Shown here piece after piece: positions 1 to 6,450 of a stretch of 10,629 bases of DNA. Position 1 is the stretch's first letter, and each line of letters opens with the position of its first letter. Under the pieces are notes generated by a model. The model searched no databases. It was not told the DNA's origin and was given only the letters and a program-made list of their open reading frames with translations. The DNA comes from Chryseobacterium gleum (GTDB taxonomy: Bacteria; Bacteroidota; Bacteroidia; Flavobacteriales_D; Crocinitomicaceae), in the NCBI GenBank assembly GCA_943326315.2, contig CALPSU020000053.1, positions 1-10,629 on the forward strand, written 5' to 3'. The translations under genes were made by a program, and so were the position numbers.

Positions 1-225
1 CGATTAATGAGAACGCATCAAATCGGAAGAATACCAGTTGTTGATGATAAAGGTTTGTTAAAGGGTATTGTGTCATTGCATAACATTATTAATAAATCTA
101 TAAATAATGGACTTAATGAATTATCAGAAATTTCTTATTCTGGAGAAAATTTATTGAAAACAATTCACGCAATAACTAATCGATATAATGGTGTTTCAAA
201 AGAAAAAGTTTTAGAACACGCATAG
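1..225 (+). CDS. CBS-domain protein, C-terminal part (5' end outside the window)
   Basis: The reading frame is open from the first base, and the ATG at 7 lies inside a CBS motif, so this is the tail of a longer gene and not a 72-residue protein. The segment IGRIPVVDDKGLLKGIVS is a classic second half of a CBS module (beta strand, Asp-rich turn, Gly-Ile-Val-Ser strand). CBS pairs bind adenine nucleotides and regulate the protein that carries them. After the domain come about 45 polar residues with no transmembrane segment, ending ...KEKVLEHA. The gene may encode a stand-alone soluble CBS protein, but any N-terminal partner domain would lie outside the window. A hairpin follows the stop codon. 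The family call is firm; the specific function is unknown. Confidence 0.8.
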   Translation, partial: RLMRTHQIGRIPVVDDKGLLKGIVSLHNIINKSINNGLNELSEISYSGENLLKTIHAITNRYNGVSKEKVLEHA

Positions 226-248
226 AGAATTATTTACAATTTATAAAG

Positions 249-277
249 AGGGGAGATAAAAAGATAGTATCTCTCCT
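249..277. terminator. Probable bidirectional intrinsic terminator
   Basis: Bases 249-258 (AGGGGAGATA) pair with 268-277 (TATCTCTCCT) to give a 10-bp stem with one G-U pair and a 9-base loop. On the plus strand it is followed by a T-rich stretch (ACTTTGTTTTATT). Read on the minus strand it is followed by TCTTTATAAATT. It sits between the stop codons of two convergent genes (225 and 286), where a shared terminator is expected. The tails are not pure T runs, so termination efficiency is uncertain. Confidence 0.65.
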
Positions 278-285
278 ACTTTGTT

Positions 286-798
286 TTATTCAAAAAATAA
301 TGCTTTTAATTCAGTTGCCTCATGCGGATTCAATTTTCCTGCTAAAATAAGGCTTAATTGTTTTCTTCTTAGTGCGCCTTCAAAACGAGATTTTTCTTCA
401 TCCGTTTCAGGAATTAATTCTGGAACCTGAATTGGTCCCCCATGTTGATCTACGGCTACAAAAGTATAAATAGCTTCGTTTGATTTTTTTTTAATTCCTG
501 ACACTTGATCTTCAACAAAAACATCAACAAAAACTTCCATTGAAGAATTAAATGATCTAGAAACTTTTGCTTCCATTGTTACTATTGCTGAATGAGCAAT
601 CGGCTCTTTAAAGGAAACATGATTTACAGAAGCAGTTACAACAACTCTTCTACAATGCCTATGGGCTGATACACTGGCAATTACATCCATCCAAGCTAAT
701 AATTGTCCGCCAAATAAGTTGCCTAAAGTATTTGTATCATTTGGTAAAACAACTTTTGTAGATACAGAAAGTGTTTCGTAAGCTTTTCTTGGATTCAT
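286..798 (-). CDS. Acyl-CoA thioesterase, hotdog fold (YciA/BACH-like)
   Basis: This predicted cytoplasmic enzyme hydrolyses acyl-CoA to free acid and CoA. With the ATG at 798 the product has 170 residues. The segment NTLGNLFGGQLLAWMD (about 23-38) is the N-terminal signature of the family, with the Asn/Gly-rich turn before the long hotdog helix and the Asp that ends it. The segment VTASVNHVSFKEPI (about 54-67) is the following core strand and is also typical. One hotdog domain is present, so the active form should be an oligomer. The last 35 or so residues are a charged helical tail. A longer frame opens at a TTG at 828, but a good promoter (TTG-N22-TAAATTTG, 848-816) would start transcription downstream of that codon, so I chose the ATG. 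The gene diverges from the sugar-phosphate isomerase gene. Substrate chain length cannot be read from the sequence. Confidence 0.85.
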   Translation of the reverse strand: MNPRKAYETLSVSTKVVLPNDTNTLGNLFGGQLLAWMDVIASVSAHRHCRRVVVTASVNHVSFKEPIAHSAIVTMEAKVSRSFNSSMEVFVDVFVEDQVSGIKKKSNEAIYTFVAVDQHGGPIQVPELIPETDEEKSRFEGALRRKQLSLILAGKLNPHEATELKALFFE

Positions 799-815
799 AT
801 ACTTTTTTTGATGAA

Positions 816-848
816 CAAATTTACTCAAAAGTCAATTGAAAAACTCAA
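816..848 (-). promoter_or_regulatory. Bacteroidota-type promoter of the thioesterase gene
   Basis: On the minus strand, TAAATTTG (823-816) matches the -7 element TAnnTTTG exactly. A TTG (848-846) lies 22 bases upstream, within the usual -33 spacing. The predicted transcription start is near 810, about a dozen bases before the ATG at 798 and after the in-frame TTG at 828. This is a motif match only. Confidence 0.5.
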
Positions 849-915
849 TTTATAATTATATTCTTATTATTTAGTTTTTTTTAGATAGATTCTAATGAGG
901 GTTTCTAAAAATGTG

Positions 916-923
916 TATTTTTG
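916..923 (+). promoter_or_regulatory. -7 promoter element (TATTTTTG) of the isomerase-lipB operon
   Basis: TATTTTTG fits TAnnTTTG exactly and lies 26 bases before the ATG at 950, leaving a leader of about 20 bases. It falls inside the longer frame that would begin at 911, which argues against 911 as the translation start. No convincing TTTG -33 element is seen at the expected distance. Confidence 0.45.
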
Positions 924-949
924 AGGTAAACAAAACAGAATTCGTAATC

Positions 950-1936
950 ATGGAAAAATTAATTGCAGCATTCCCTCAAAATATTTTTGACTCTTTAATG
1001 ATAGCTAAAAAGCTTGAATTTAAAAAGCCAATAAGTGATATTCATAATATTGTTTTTGTTGGTATGGGTGGTTCTGGAATTGGAGCAAAAATTGTTGCTC
1101 AATGGATTCAAGATGAGGTTGAAGTGCCTGTTTTAATTTTTCAAGATTATACTTTACCAAAATTCATAAATGAAAACACACTGTTAATTGCATGTTCTTA
1201 TTCTGGTAATACAGAAGAAACCTTATTTAGTTTTGAACAAGCGAAAAATCAGGGAGCCCATATTATTGGTATTACTTCAGGGGGATCATTAGAAAAAATG
1301 TGCAAAGAGAATGATAACGATTGTATTATTATTCCTGGAGGAAACCCACCAAGAAGTTCAATAGCTTTTTCAGTTGTACATATTTCAAATATTCTGGTTA
1401 AATTAGGCTTGGTTTCAGATTCGATTTTATTTAAACTTGAAAAGTCAGCAAGTCTTATTTTAGAAAATATAGAATCAATTAAAAATGAAGCTAAAAACTT
1501 ATCTTCATTTCTTAAAGATAAAACCGGCATTTTTTATTCAACTTCAGAATATGAGCCTTTATTAATTAGAGCACGTCAACAATTTAATGAAAACTCAAAA
1601 GTTTTATGTTTGCAACATACAATTCCAGAGATGAATCACAATGAATTGGTAGGATGGGCTGGAGGAACCAATGATTTTGCTGTCGTTTTCTTTGATACAA
1701 AAGATTTAAGTATACAAAATAAAAAACGATTTGAAGTTTCTATTGAGGTTGTTAAAAAGCATACTTCGAGTGTTTCAATAATTGAATCTTTGGGACAAAA
1801 TTCTATAGAAAGAACTTTATATTTAATGCATTTAATTGATTGGGCTTCATTTTATTTATCTGAGTTGAATGGAGTTGATATTATGGATATTAAGGTAATT
1901 GATTATTTGAAATCAGAATTATCTAAATTAGCTTAG
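950..1936 (+). CDS. Bifunctional phosphoglucose/phosphomannose isomerase (SIS-domain type)
   Basis: This predicted cytoplasmic enzyme interconverts fructose 6-phosphate with glucose 6-phosphate and mannose 6-phosphate, linking glycolysis to sugar-nucleotide synthesis. From the ATG at 950 it has 328 residues, a normal length for the family. It carries two SIS subdomains. VGMGGSGIG (37-45) is the phosphate-binding glycine loop, YSGNTEET (84-91) is the sugar-phosphate Ser/Thr loop, and NPPRSSI (132-138) is the arginine segment. QFNENSK (211-217) and PEMNHNE (226-232) contain the Glu and His positions that act as acid/base groups in this family. It is unrelated in overall sequence to the large classical Pgi, so it may be the only glucose-6-phosphate isomerase or an extra one; the window does not say. 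An in-frame ATG at 911 exists, but a -7 promoter element overlaps it. It is the first gene of a probable operon with lipB 28 bp downstream. Confidence 0.88.
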   Translation: MEKLIAAFPQNIFDSLMIAKKLEFKKPISDIHNIVFVGMGGSGIGAKIVAQWIQDEVEVPVLIFQDYTLPKFINENTLLIACSYSGNTEETLFSFEQAKNQGAHIIGITSGGSLEKMCKENDNDCIIIPGGNPPRSSIAFSVVHISNILVKLGLVSDSILFKLEKSASLILENIESIKNEAKNLSSFLKDKTGIFYSTSEYEPLLIRARQQFNENSKVLCLQHTIPEMNHNELVGWAGGTNDFAVVFFDTKDLSIQNKKRFEVSIEVVKKHTSSVSIIESLGQNSIERTLYLMHLIDWASFYLSELNGVDIMDIKVIDYLKSELSKLA

Positions 1937-1964
1937 TTTTTTCATTTTTTACTATTTCTTATTT

Positions 1965-2657
1965 ATGCCCGAAGTAATTTTTAAACAGCTAGGACTGATT
2001 GATTATAAAGAAGCTTGGGATATTCAAGAAGAAATTTTTCAGAATACAATAAATGAAAAAATCAGAATTAGAAATGGTGAAACTGATTTAGAAACAAAAA
2101 ATTATCTTTTATTTTGTCAGCATCCTCATGTTTTTACTCTTGGAAAAAGTGGCAGTATTGATAATTTACTTTTAAATGAAGATCAATTATTAGATAATAA
2201 TGCTAATTTTTATAAAATCAATAGAGGAGGAGATATTACTTACCATGGACCTGGTCAATTAGTAGCATATCCTATATTTGATTTAGATCATTTTTTTTCG
2301 GATATCCATAAATATTTAAGATTTTTAGAGCAAGCCGTAATAGATACACTTTTAGAATACAATATTGTAAGTGATCGAGTGGAGGGTTTAACTGGTGTTT
2401 GGATTGAAGGTGATTCTCCAAGAGCTCGAAAAATTTGTGCTCTAGGAGTGAAAAGTTCTAGATGGGTTACAATGCATGGCATAGGATTTAATATAAATTC
2501 AGATTTAACATATTTTTCTCATATTATCCCTTGTGGAATTGATGATAAAGCAGTAACTTCAATGCAAAAGGAGCTTGGTCGAGAATTAGATTTTGAAGAA
2601 GTTTCTCAAGTTTTAAAAGAAAAATTAGCATTGCAATTTGAGTATAAGTATGTCTAG
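1965..2657 (+). CDS. lipB: Octanoyltransferase LipB (lipoate biosynthesis)
   Basis: LipB moves octanoyl from acyl carrier protein to the target lysine of lipoyl domains (pyruvate and 2-oxoglutarate dehydrogenases, glycine cleavage H protein). LipA then inserts sulfur. The 230-residue product shows the family blocks in order: the FTLGKSG segment (57-63), the signature RGGDITYHGPGQL (87-99), KICALGVK with the catalytic Lys at 156, the histidine motif MHGIGFN (170-176), and IIPCG with the thioester Cys at 190. All key residues are present, so the enzyme should be active. The charged N-terminal 45 residues are somewhat long compared with the E. coli enzyme. It starts at an ATG 28 bp after the isomerase gene, and its last 8 bases overlap the hydrolase gene, which suggests translational coupling. 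lipA is not in the window. Confidence 0.95.
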   Translation: MPEVIFKQLGLIDYKEAWDIQEEIFQNTINEKIRIRNGETDLETKNYLLFCQHPHVFTLGKSGSIDNLLLNEDQLLDNNANFYKINRGGDITYHGPGQLVAYPIFDLDHFFSDIHKYLRFLEQAVIDTLLEYNIVSDRVEGLTGVWIEGDSPRARKICALGVKSSRWVTMHGIGFNINSDLTYFSHIIPCGIDDKAVTSMQKELGRELDFEEVSQVLKEKLALQFEYKYV

Positions 2658-3909
2658 TAAAAATAAATTTTTTAAAATGATTAAAAGGGCATTTCGATTT
2701 ATCGGTTTTCTTTTTTTAGCATTGTTTATTACAGCAAATTTATTTATAGTTTTATCAGGAAGGTTCTATTTGTATAAAGGAATTTCAAGAACTTATTTAT
2801 CAGGTAAAACAGGTCCAACAATCTATGATTTATCCGTTTTTGAAAATTCGACGATAAAAAAAGCTACTAATAGTGAACCATGGAAAATACATGCTAATTA
2901 TAACAAATTCAAAATTTCAGATCATTATAAATACATATTTAAAAAACTGGGAACCAAAGCTTTTTTAGTTTTTAAAGGAGATCAAATAGTAGCCGAAAAG
3001 TACTGGGAAGGTCACAAAAAAGAAACTGTTTCTAATTCTTTTTCAGCTGCCAAAACTGTTGTTTCATTACTTATTGGAGCTGCTTTAGACGAAGGGAAAA
3101 TTAAAAATTTAGATGAAAAGGCAGGTAAATATTTACCCGAGTTTAATTCTGGAGGTAAAGAGAAAATTACTATTAGACATTTATTAATGATGTCTTCAGG
3201 TTTAGATTGGGAAGAAAGTGCAAAGAATCCTCTTTCTGAGAATGCAGAGTCTTATTATGGAACAGATTTAAGAGGTTTAGTTATGCGTCAAAATGTAATT
3301 GAAAAACCAGGTATTCGTTTTGAATACCAAAGTGGAGACTCTCAATTACTTGGATATATTGTTGAAAAAGCAACTGGAGAAGATCTCTCGGTTTATGCTC
3401 AGAAAAAATTATGGAATAAAATTGGGTCAGAAAACAATGCTTACTGGAGCTTAGATAAATTAGGTGGAGATGAGAAAGCATTTTGTTGTATGTATTCAAC
3501 AGCGCGTGATTTTGGACGATTGGGGAGATTAATTTTACAATCTGGTAAATGGGATGGTAAACAAGTAATATCCTCAGAATATATGCACGAAATGTTTCGT
3601 AATCCTAACATGAAGACAAGTGAAGGAGTACCAAACTTAAGGTATGGTTTACATATTTGGACTTATTTAGGGAATCCAAAATCTCCTATCTATTACTGTA
3701 GAGGAATCTTTGGACAATATATTATATCAATACCTGATCTAGATCTTGTAATTATTAGATTAGGAGACAAGCGAGGTGATAATTATGAAATCCCAAAAAA
3801 ATTCGAGAAAAATGCAAAATATATTCAAAAAAATGTTGCAAAAATTGGACATCCAGTAGATTTATTTGAAATAATTAGACTGGGTAGAGAAATTGAAAAA
3901 GAATTATAA
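2650..3909 (+). CDS. Membrane-anchored serine hydrolase, beta-lactamase/class C fold
   Basis: From the ATG at 2650, which overlaps the lipB stop, the protein has 419 residues. A basic N-terminus is followed by one hydrophobic segment (about 15-37) without a clear cleavage site or lipobox, so it is probably an inner-membrane anchor with the catalytic domain in the periplasm. The catalytic SxxK motif is SAAK (132-135). The second motif is YQS (226-228), with Tyr kept and the usual Asn replaced by Ser. The third region is GIFGQYI (352-358), followed by the IPDLDLVIIRLG strand. HLLMMSSGLDW (177-187) is the usual family marker. This pattern fits the broad group of esterases, 6-aminohexanoate-dimer hydrolases and D-aminopeptidases better than true beta-lactamases. 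The substrate cannot be inferred. An upstream TTG at 2638 is in frame but less likely as the start. Confidence 0.85.
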   Translation: MSSKNKFFKMIKRAFRFIGFLFLALFITANLFIVLSGRFYLYKGISRTYLSGKTGPTIYDLSVFENSTIKKATNSEPWKIHANYNKFKISDHYKYIFKKLGTKAFLVFKGDQIVAEKYWEGHKKETVSNSFSAAKTVVSLLIGAALDEGKIKNLDEKAGKYLPEFNSGGKEKITIRHLLMMSSGLDWEESAKNPLSENAESYYGTDLRGLVMRQNVIEKPGIRFEYQSGDSQLLGYIVEKATGEDLSVYAQKKLWNKIGSENNAYWSLDKLGGDEKAFCCMYSTARDFGRLGRLILQSGKWDGKQVISSEYMHEMFRNPNMKTSEGVPNLRYGLHIWTYLGNPKSPIYYCRGIFGQYIISIPDLDLVIIRLGDKRGDNYEIPKKFEKNAKYIQKNVAKIGHPVDLFEIIRLGREIEKEL

Positions 3910-3913
3910 TACG

Positions 3914-4324
3914 ATGCGTGAAGATTTGTTAGGACCAAGAGTAGAAAATGTTGCAGTAGCTGTTGTGCAAGAATTAAATGAAGACAAAGAAATATGTTAC
4001 AATGTTTATTTGTTAAATTTAAGAGAAGACATTATGGAAGGCATTATTATTACAAGTAAAGGATATGGTGAAAATGCTGTAACTGGTGAAAAAGTTAAAA
4101 CAGCTATGTTACGGCACTGTTTAGAAATATTACTACCAAACGAGGCTGCAAAAATTGAACCGATCGTTGAAGAAGTTTTTGGAATTGCGAATGAATATTG
4201 GGTAAGCTTTTGGGCAGATAATGTTATGTACGACAAAAAGTTTATTTTTCCTGCTGAGAGTATAAATGATTCAAATATAAAAAACATTCCAATTTTAGGT
4301 GCTAAAGGAGTAATCATTATGTAA
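3914..4324 (+). CDS. Conserved protein of unknown function (136 residues)
   Basis: The ATG at 3914 lies just after the hydrolase stop codon (4 bases between), so it is probably the last gene of the same operon. The product is soluble, without signal peptide, membrane segment or cysteine cluster; its only cysteines are scattered near the N-terminal third and the middle. It looks like a compact alpha/beta domain: a valine-rich strand (VENVAVAVVQEL), a YNVYLLNL strand, a Gly-rich turn, a helix around TAMLRHCLEIL, and the aromatic block NEYWVSFWADN followed by DKKFIFP. I recognise the general pattern as a small protein common in Bacteroidota. Relatives are sometimes labelled as a phosphoribosylpyrophosphate synthetase, but I see no PRPP-binding loop to support that name. 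An in-frame TTG at 3893 is a weaker start. Confidence 0.75.
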   Translation: MREDLLGPRVENVAVAVVQELNEDKEICYNVYLLNLREDIMEGIIITSKGYGENAVTGEKVKTAMLRHCLEILLPNEAAKIEPIVEEVFGIANEYWVSFWADNVMYDKKFIFPAESINDSNIKNIPILGAKGVIIM

Positions 4325-4371
4325 TGAATTCAACTTTTAGATTATTTTATAGTTAAATAAACAAAATCGGT

Positions 4372-4379
4372 TATATTTG
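4372..4379 (+). promoter_or_regulatory. -7 promoter element (TATATTTG) of the lipoprotein gene
   Basis: TATATTTG is an exact TAnnTTTG match, 32 bases before the ATG at 4412, in the 87-bp gap after the preceding operon. It suggests independent transcription of the lipoprotein gene. No clear -33 TTTG is seen. Confidence 0.45.
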
Positions 4380-4411
4380 TAAAGTATAATTATTATCCTA
4401 TATTAAGAAAT

Positions 4412-5008
4412 ATGAAATTTAGATTATTATTAATTCCATGTATATTACTTATTGTTATTTCTTTTATCTCTTGTGGAGAAGAGGCTAAAAGTGACACTCA
4501 AAATGATGCAGGAATTATACTTAATGATGATTATTATGAATTTCAAGGTTTTAGCTTAAAAAAGTATGATATACCAATAATGATTATGCTTCCAGATGAA
4601 ACAGCAAATATCGGGGCATCTACAAAACCTGAAATTATACATGCTGAAGACGATTTTAAATGGGAACTTGAAGTTGGTTCTAATTTTAATATGCTTATAG
4701 ATGACTGGGGAGATTATACTGACATGGTTAAAACTAGAAAAAAAGAATTAAAAGAATTAGATTTTTATAAAATAAAATATATCATAGATGAAAAAGATTT
4801 TATTTTATATGAGCAAGAATTAATGCCTAAAGGCGTATCAAAAGCATCTACTACTGTTGGTGTTCCTCATAAGTCTTACCATGTATATTCTGAAAAAGTA
4901 ATTGATGGAGTAACCTATGTTTTTAAAAGTAGAGATGAGGGTTCTGAAAAAATTATTATTGAGTTGATGGCAAAATCAATAAAATCAATAAAACCTTTAA
5001 AGAAATAA
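4412..5008 (+). CDS. Predicted lipoprotein of unknown function
   Basis: The 198-residue product begins with a hydrophobic signal of about 20 residues ending FISC, so Cys21 is the likely lipidated residue. The mature start CGEEAKSD has two acids close to the cysteine, which resembles the charged export signals of Bacteroidota surface lipoproteins, though not closely enough to be sure of surface exposure. The mature part of about 178 residues has no further cysteine and reads as mixed strands and helices (KWELEVGSNFNMLIDDWGDY, then a Lys/Glu-rich helix, then a YHVYSEKVIDGVTYVFKS strand pair). I do not recognise the family. It converges with the Nfu gene, with only 4 bases between the two stop codons. 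Lipoprotein status is well supported; the role is unknown. Confidence 0.75.
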   Translation: MKFRLLLIPCILLIVISFISCGEEAKSDTQNDAGIILNDDYYEFQGFSLKKYDIPIMIMLPDETANIGASTKPEIIHAEDDFKWELEVGSNFNMLIDDWGDYTDMVKTRKKELKELDFYKIKYIIDEKDFILYEQELMPKGVSKASTTVGVPHKSYHVYSEKVIDGVTYVFKSRDEGSEKIIIELMAKSIKSIKPLKK

Positions 5009-5012
5009 TTCG

Positions 5013-5273
5013 TTAAACGAAAAGTGGTAAATTAATAGCTTCAACTGAAATTATTTCCGGAGCAATTTTCTTAACAGCTTCTTCAACTCCTGATTTTAAA
5101 GTCATTAAACTCATTGAGCAACCGCTACATGCTCCCATTAATTCTACTTTTAAAATCCCTTCATCAGTTATTTCAACAAATTTTATATCACCTCCATCTG
5201 CTTCAAAAAATGGTCTTAATTCTTGAAGTACAACATTTATTTTCAATTCTAAATTTGCTTTGTCCAAAATCAT
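5013..5273 (-). CDS. Small NifU C-terminal-domain (Nfu-type) iron-sulfur scaffold
   Basis: This 86-residue protein is a single NifU C-terminal domain. Such domains bind a [4Fe-4S] cluster across a dimer and pass it to target proteins in the cytoplasm. The helix ELRPFFEADGGDIKFVEI (18-35) is the typical opening, and MGACSGCSMSLMTLK (46-60) holds the CxxC pair (Cys49 and Cys52), the only cysteines in the protein. The C-terminal helix and strand (VEEAVKKIAPEIISVEAI) are complete. It lacks the A-type domain of E. coli NfuA. Its ATG overlaps the stop of the upstream Mrp-type ATPase gene (ATGA at 5273-5270), so the two are probably translated together. Confidence 0.92.
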   Translation of the reverse strand: MILDKANLELKINVVLQELRPFFEADGGDIKFVEITDEGILKVELMGACSGCSMSLMTLKSGVEEAVKKIAPEIISVEAINLPLFV

Positions 5274-6361
5274 ACTTCCTCTTTTTTTACGGATGATATT
5301 TTTTTAACAGCTTTTACTTGCTCAACAAAAGTACGTACTAATTCTTCAAATGCATTTGATGAAGGAGTGTTTTCTTGAAAAACTGCCGGTCTACCAATAT
5401 CTCCAGCTTCTCTAACACTCTGCACTAATGGAATATGTCCCAAAAAAGGAACCTTCATTTTTTCTGCTAAATCTTTAGCGCCATTTTTACCAAATAAATA
5501 ATATTTGTTTTCAGGCAATTCAGCTGGTGTAAACCATGACATATTTTCAACTATTCCAATAATTGGAACGTTTATAGTATCCATTTGAAACATATTTACA
5601 CCTCTTCTTGCATCAGCTAAAGCGACTTCTTGTGGTGTACTTACAATAACAACACCGTCCAAAGGTACTAACCCTACTAAAGAAAGATGGATATCTCCTG
5701 TGCCTGGAGGAAGGTCGATTAGCAAGTAATCTAATTCTCCCCAATATGCATCTGTAAACATTTGAGTCATAGCTTTGGACGCCATTGGACCTCTCCAAAC
5801 AACAGCATTATCTTGTTCTGTAAAAAAGCCAATAGATAATATCTTTAATCCATAGCTCATTACAGGGTTAATTTTTGAAACTCCATCTACGTCTATCATA
5901 GATGGACGTTCTTTCACTACATCAAACATAGTAGGCATAGAAGGACCGTATATGTCGGCATCAATAATACCAACTTTAAATCCAGCTTTTGCAAGACCTC
6001 CAGCTAAATTTGCTGTAATAGTAGATTTCCCAACACCACCTTTACCAGAAGCAATTGCTATTATATTTTTCACTTCTGGAAGTATCTTTCTGTGCGTTTT
6101 TTTATCGTTTTCAGGCAATCCTTTAATGATTGAGGTAATTTTAATTTTATCTCCGAAAACACGTTTAAGATTAAATTCAATAGCTTCTTGCATTCGCTTT
6201 TTTGCATGTAATGCAGTATTGAAAATATTGACGGTTAGCCCAATCTCATTTTCAGATATTTCTAAATTTTCAACTAAATTTAATGAAAGAATGTCTTTTT
6301 TTAAATCAGGTTCAATAATAGTTCCTAAAACTTCTAAAATATTTTCGCGATTTATTTCCAT
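5270..6361 (-). CDS. Mrp/ApbC-type P-loop ATPase with N-terminal MIP18 (DUF59) domain
   Basis: Proteins of this family carry and transfer Fe-S clusters using ATP. From the ATG at 6361 the product has 363 residues. Residues 1 to about 80 form the MIP18/DUF59 domain. The deviant Walker A motif GKGGVGKST is at 106-114, the switch segment IDADIYGPSMP at 133-143, and LLIDLPPGTGD at about 213-223. GIVENMSWF (269-277) is where most relatives have a CxxC cluster site. Here the next residues are TPAELPENKYYLFG, and the whole protein contains no cysteine. I believe this variant is common in Bacteroidota, but that is from memory. The frame extends to a TTG at 6373, but the predicted promoter makes the ATG the better start. 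Its stop overlaps the Nfu start by 4 bases. Confidence 0.93.
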   Translation of the reverse strand: MEINRENILEVLGTIIEPDLKKDILSLNLVENLEISENEIGLTVNIFNTALHAKKRMQEAIEFNLKRVFGDKIKITSIIKGLPENDKKTHRKILPEVKNIIAIASGKGGVGKSTITANLAGGLAKAGFKVGIIDADIYGPSMPTMFDVVKERPSMIDVDGVSKINPVMSYGLKILSIGFFTEQDNAVVWRGPMASKAMTQMFTDAYWGELDYLLIDLPPGTGDIHLSLVGLVPLDGVVIVSTPQEVALADARRGVNMFQMDTINVPIIGIVENMSWFTPAELPENKYYLFGKNGAKDLAEKMKVPFLGHIPLVQSVREAGDIGRPAVFQENTPSSNAFEELVRTFVEQVKAVKKISSVKKEEV

Positions 6362-6378
6362 TGTCTTTTTCAATTAAT

Positions 6379-6386
6379 CAAAAGTA
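6379..6386 (-). promoter_or_regulatory. -7 promoter element (TACTTTTG) of the Mrp-Nfu operon
   Basis: On the minus strand TACTTTTG (6386-6379) matches TAnnTTTG, 17 bases before the ATG at 6361. A TTTTG lies only 13 bases upstream, too close for a standard -33 element. The short leader would begin at about the alternative TTG at 6373, favouring the ATG. Confidence 0.4.
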
Positions 6387-6405
6387 CTGAAAAATTAGTC
6401 AAAAG

Positions 6406-6433
6406 AAAAGCGAATCTTTTTGGATTCGCTTTT
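6406..6433 (-). terminator. Intrinsic terminator of the tlpA-like/barrel/Omp28-like operon
   Basis: Bases 6406-6416 (AAAAGCGAATC) and 6423-6433 (GATTCGCTTTT) form a perfect 11-bp stem around a 6-base loop. On the minus strand it begins 17 bases after the stop of the Omp28-like gene and runs into TTTTCTTTTGAC, a U-rich tail. It lies just upstream of the Mrp promoter and so separates the two minus-strand operons. It is symmetric, but no plus-strand gene ends here. Confidence 0.85.
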
Positions 6434-6450
6434 AAATTAAAATTATTTTA

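Noticed and set aside
1249..1530. Minus-strand open frame inside the isomerase gene
   Set aside because: It is antisense to conserved SIS-domain coding sequence with no motif of its own. The same applies to the minus frames at 2288-2482, 3281-3499 and 4006-4317.
1937..1964. T-rich gap between the isomerase and lipB genes as a terminator
   Set aside because: There is a T-rich run but no inverted repeat before it, and the spacing fits an operon.
2650..3909. The serine hydrolase as a beta-lactamase resistance gene
   Set aside because: The YxN motif is not intact, there is no typical KTG, and it sits in a housekeeping operon. The fold is shared by many esterases and peptidases.
4972..4993. Short tandem repeat AAAATCAAT x2
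   Set aside because: It encodes the Lys-Ser-Ile repeat at the lipoprotein C-terminus. Two imperfectly bounded 9-base units in AT-rich DNA are not meaningful.
5009..5021. Small hairpin (TTCGT/ACGAA) between the convergent lipoprotein and Nfu stop codons
   Set aside because: The stem is only 5-6 bp with a 1-3 base loop, overlaps the Nfu stop codon and has no clear U tail. It is too weak to call as a terminator.
5952..6377. Plus-strand open frame of 141 codons opposite the Mrp ATPase gene
   Set aside because: It lies antisense to a gene with unmistakable family motifs, has no promoter element, and its translation shows no domain. It is a shadow frame.
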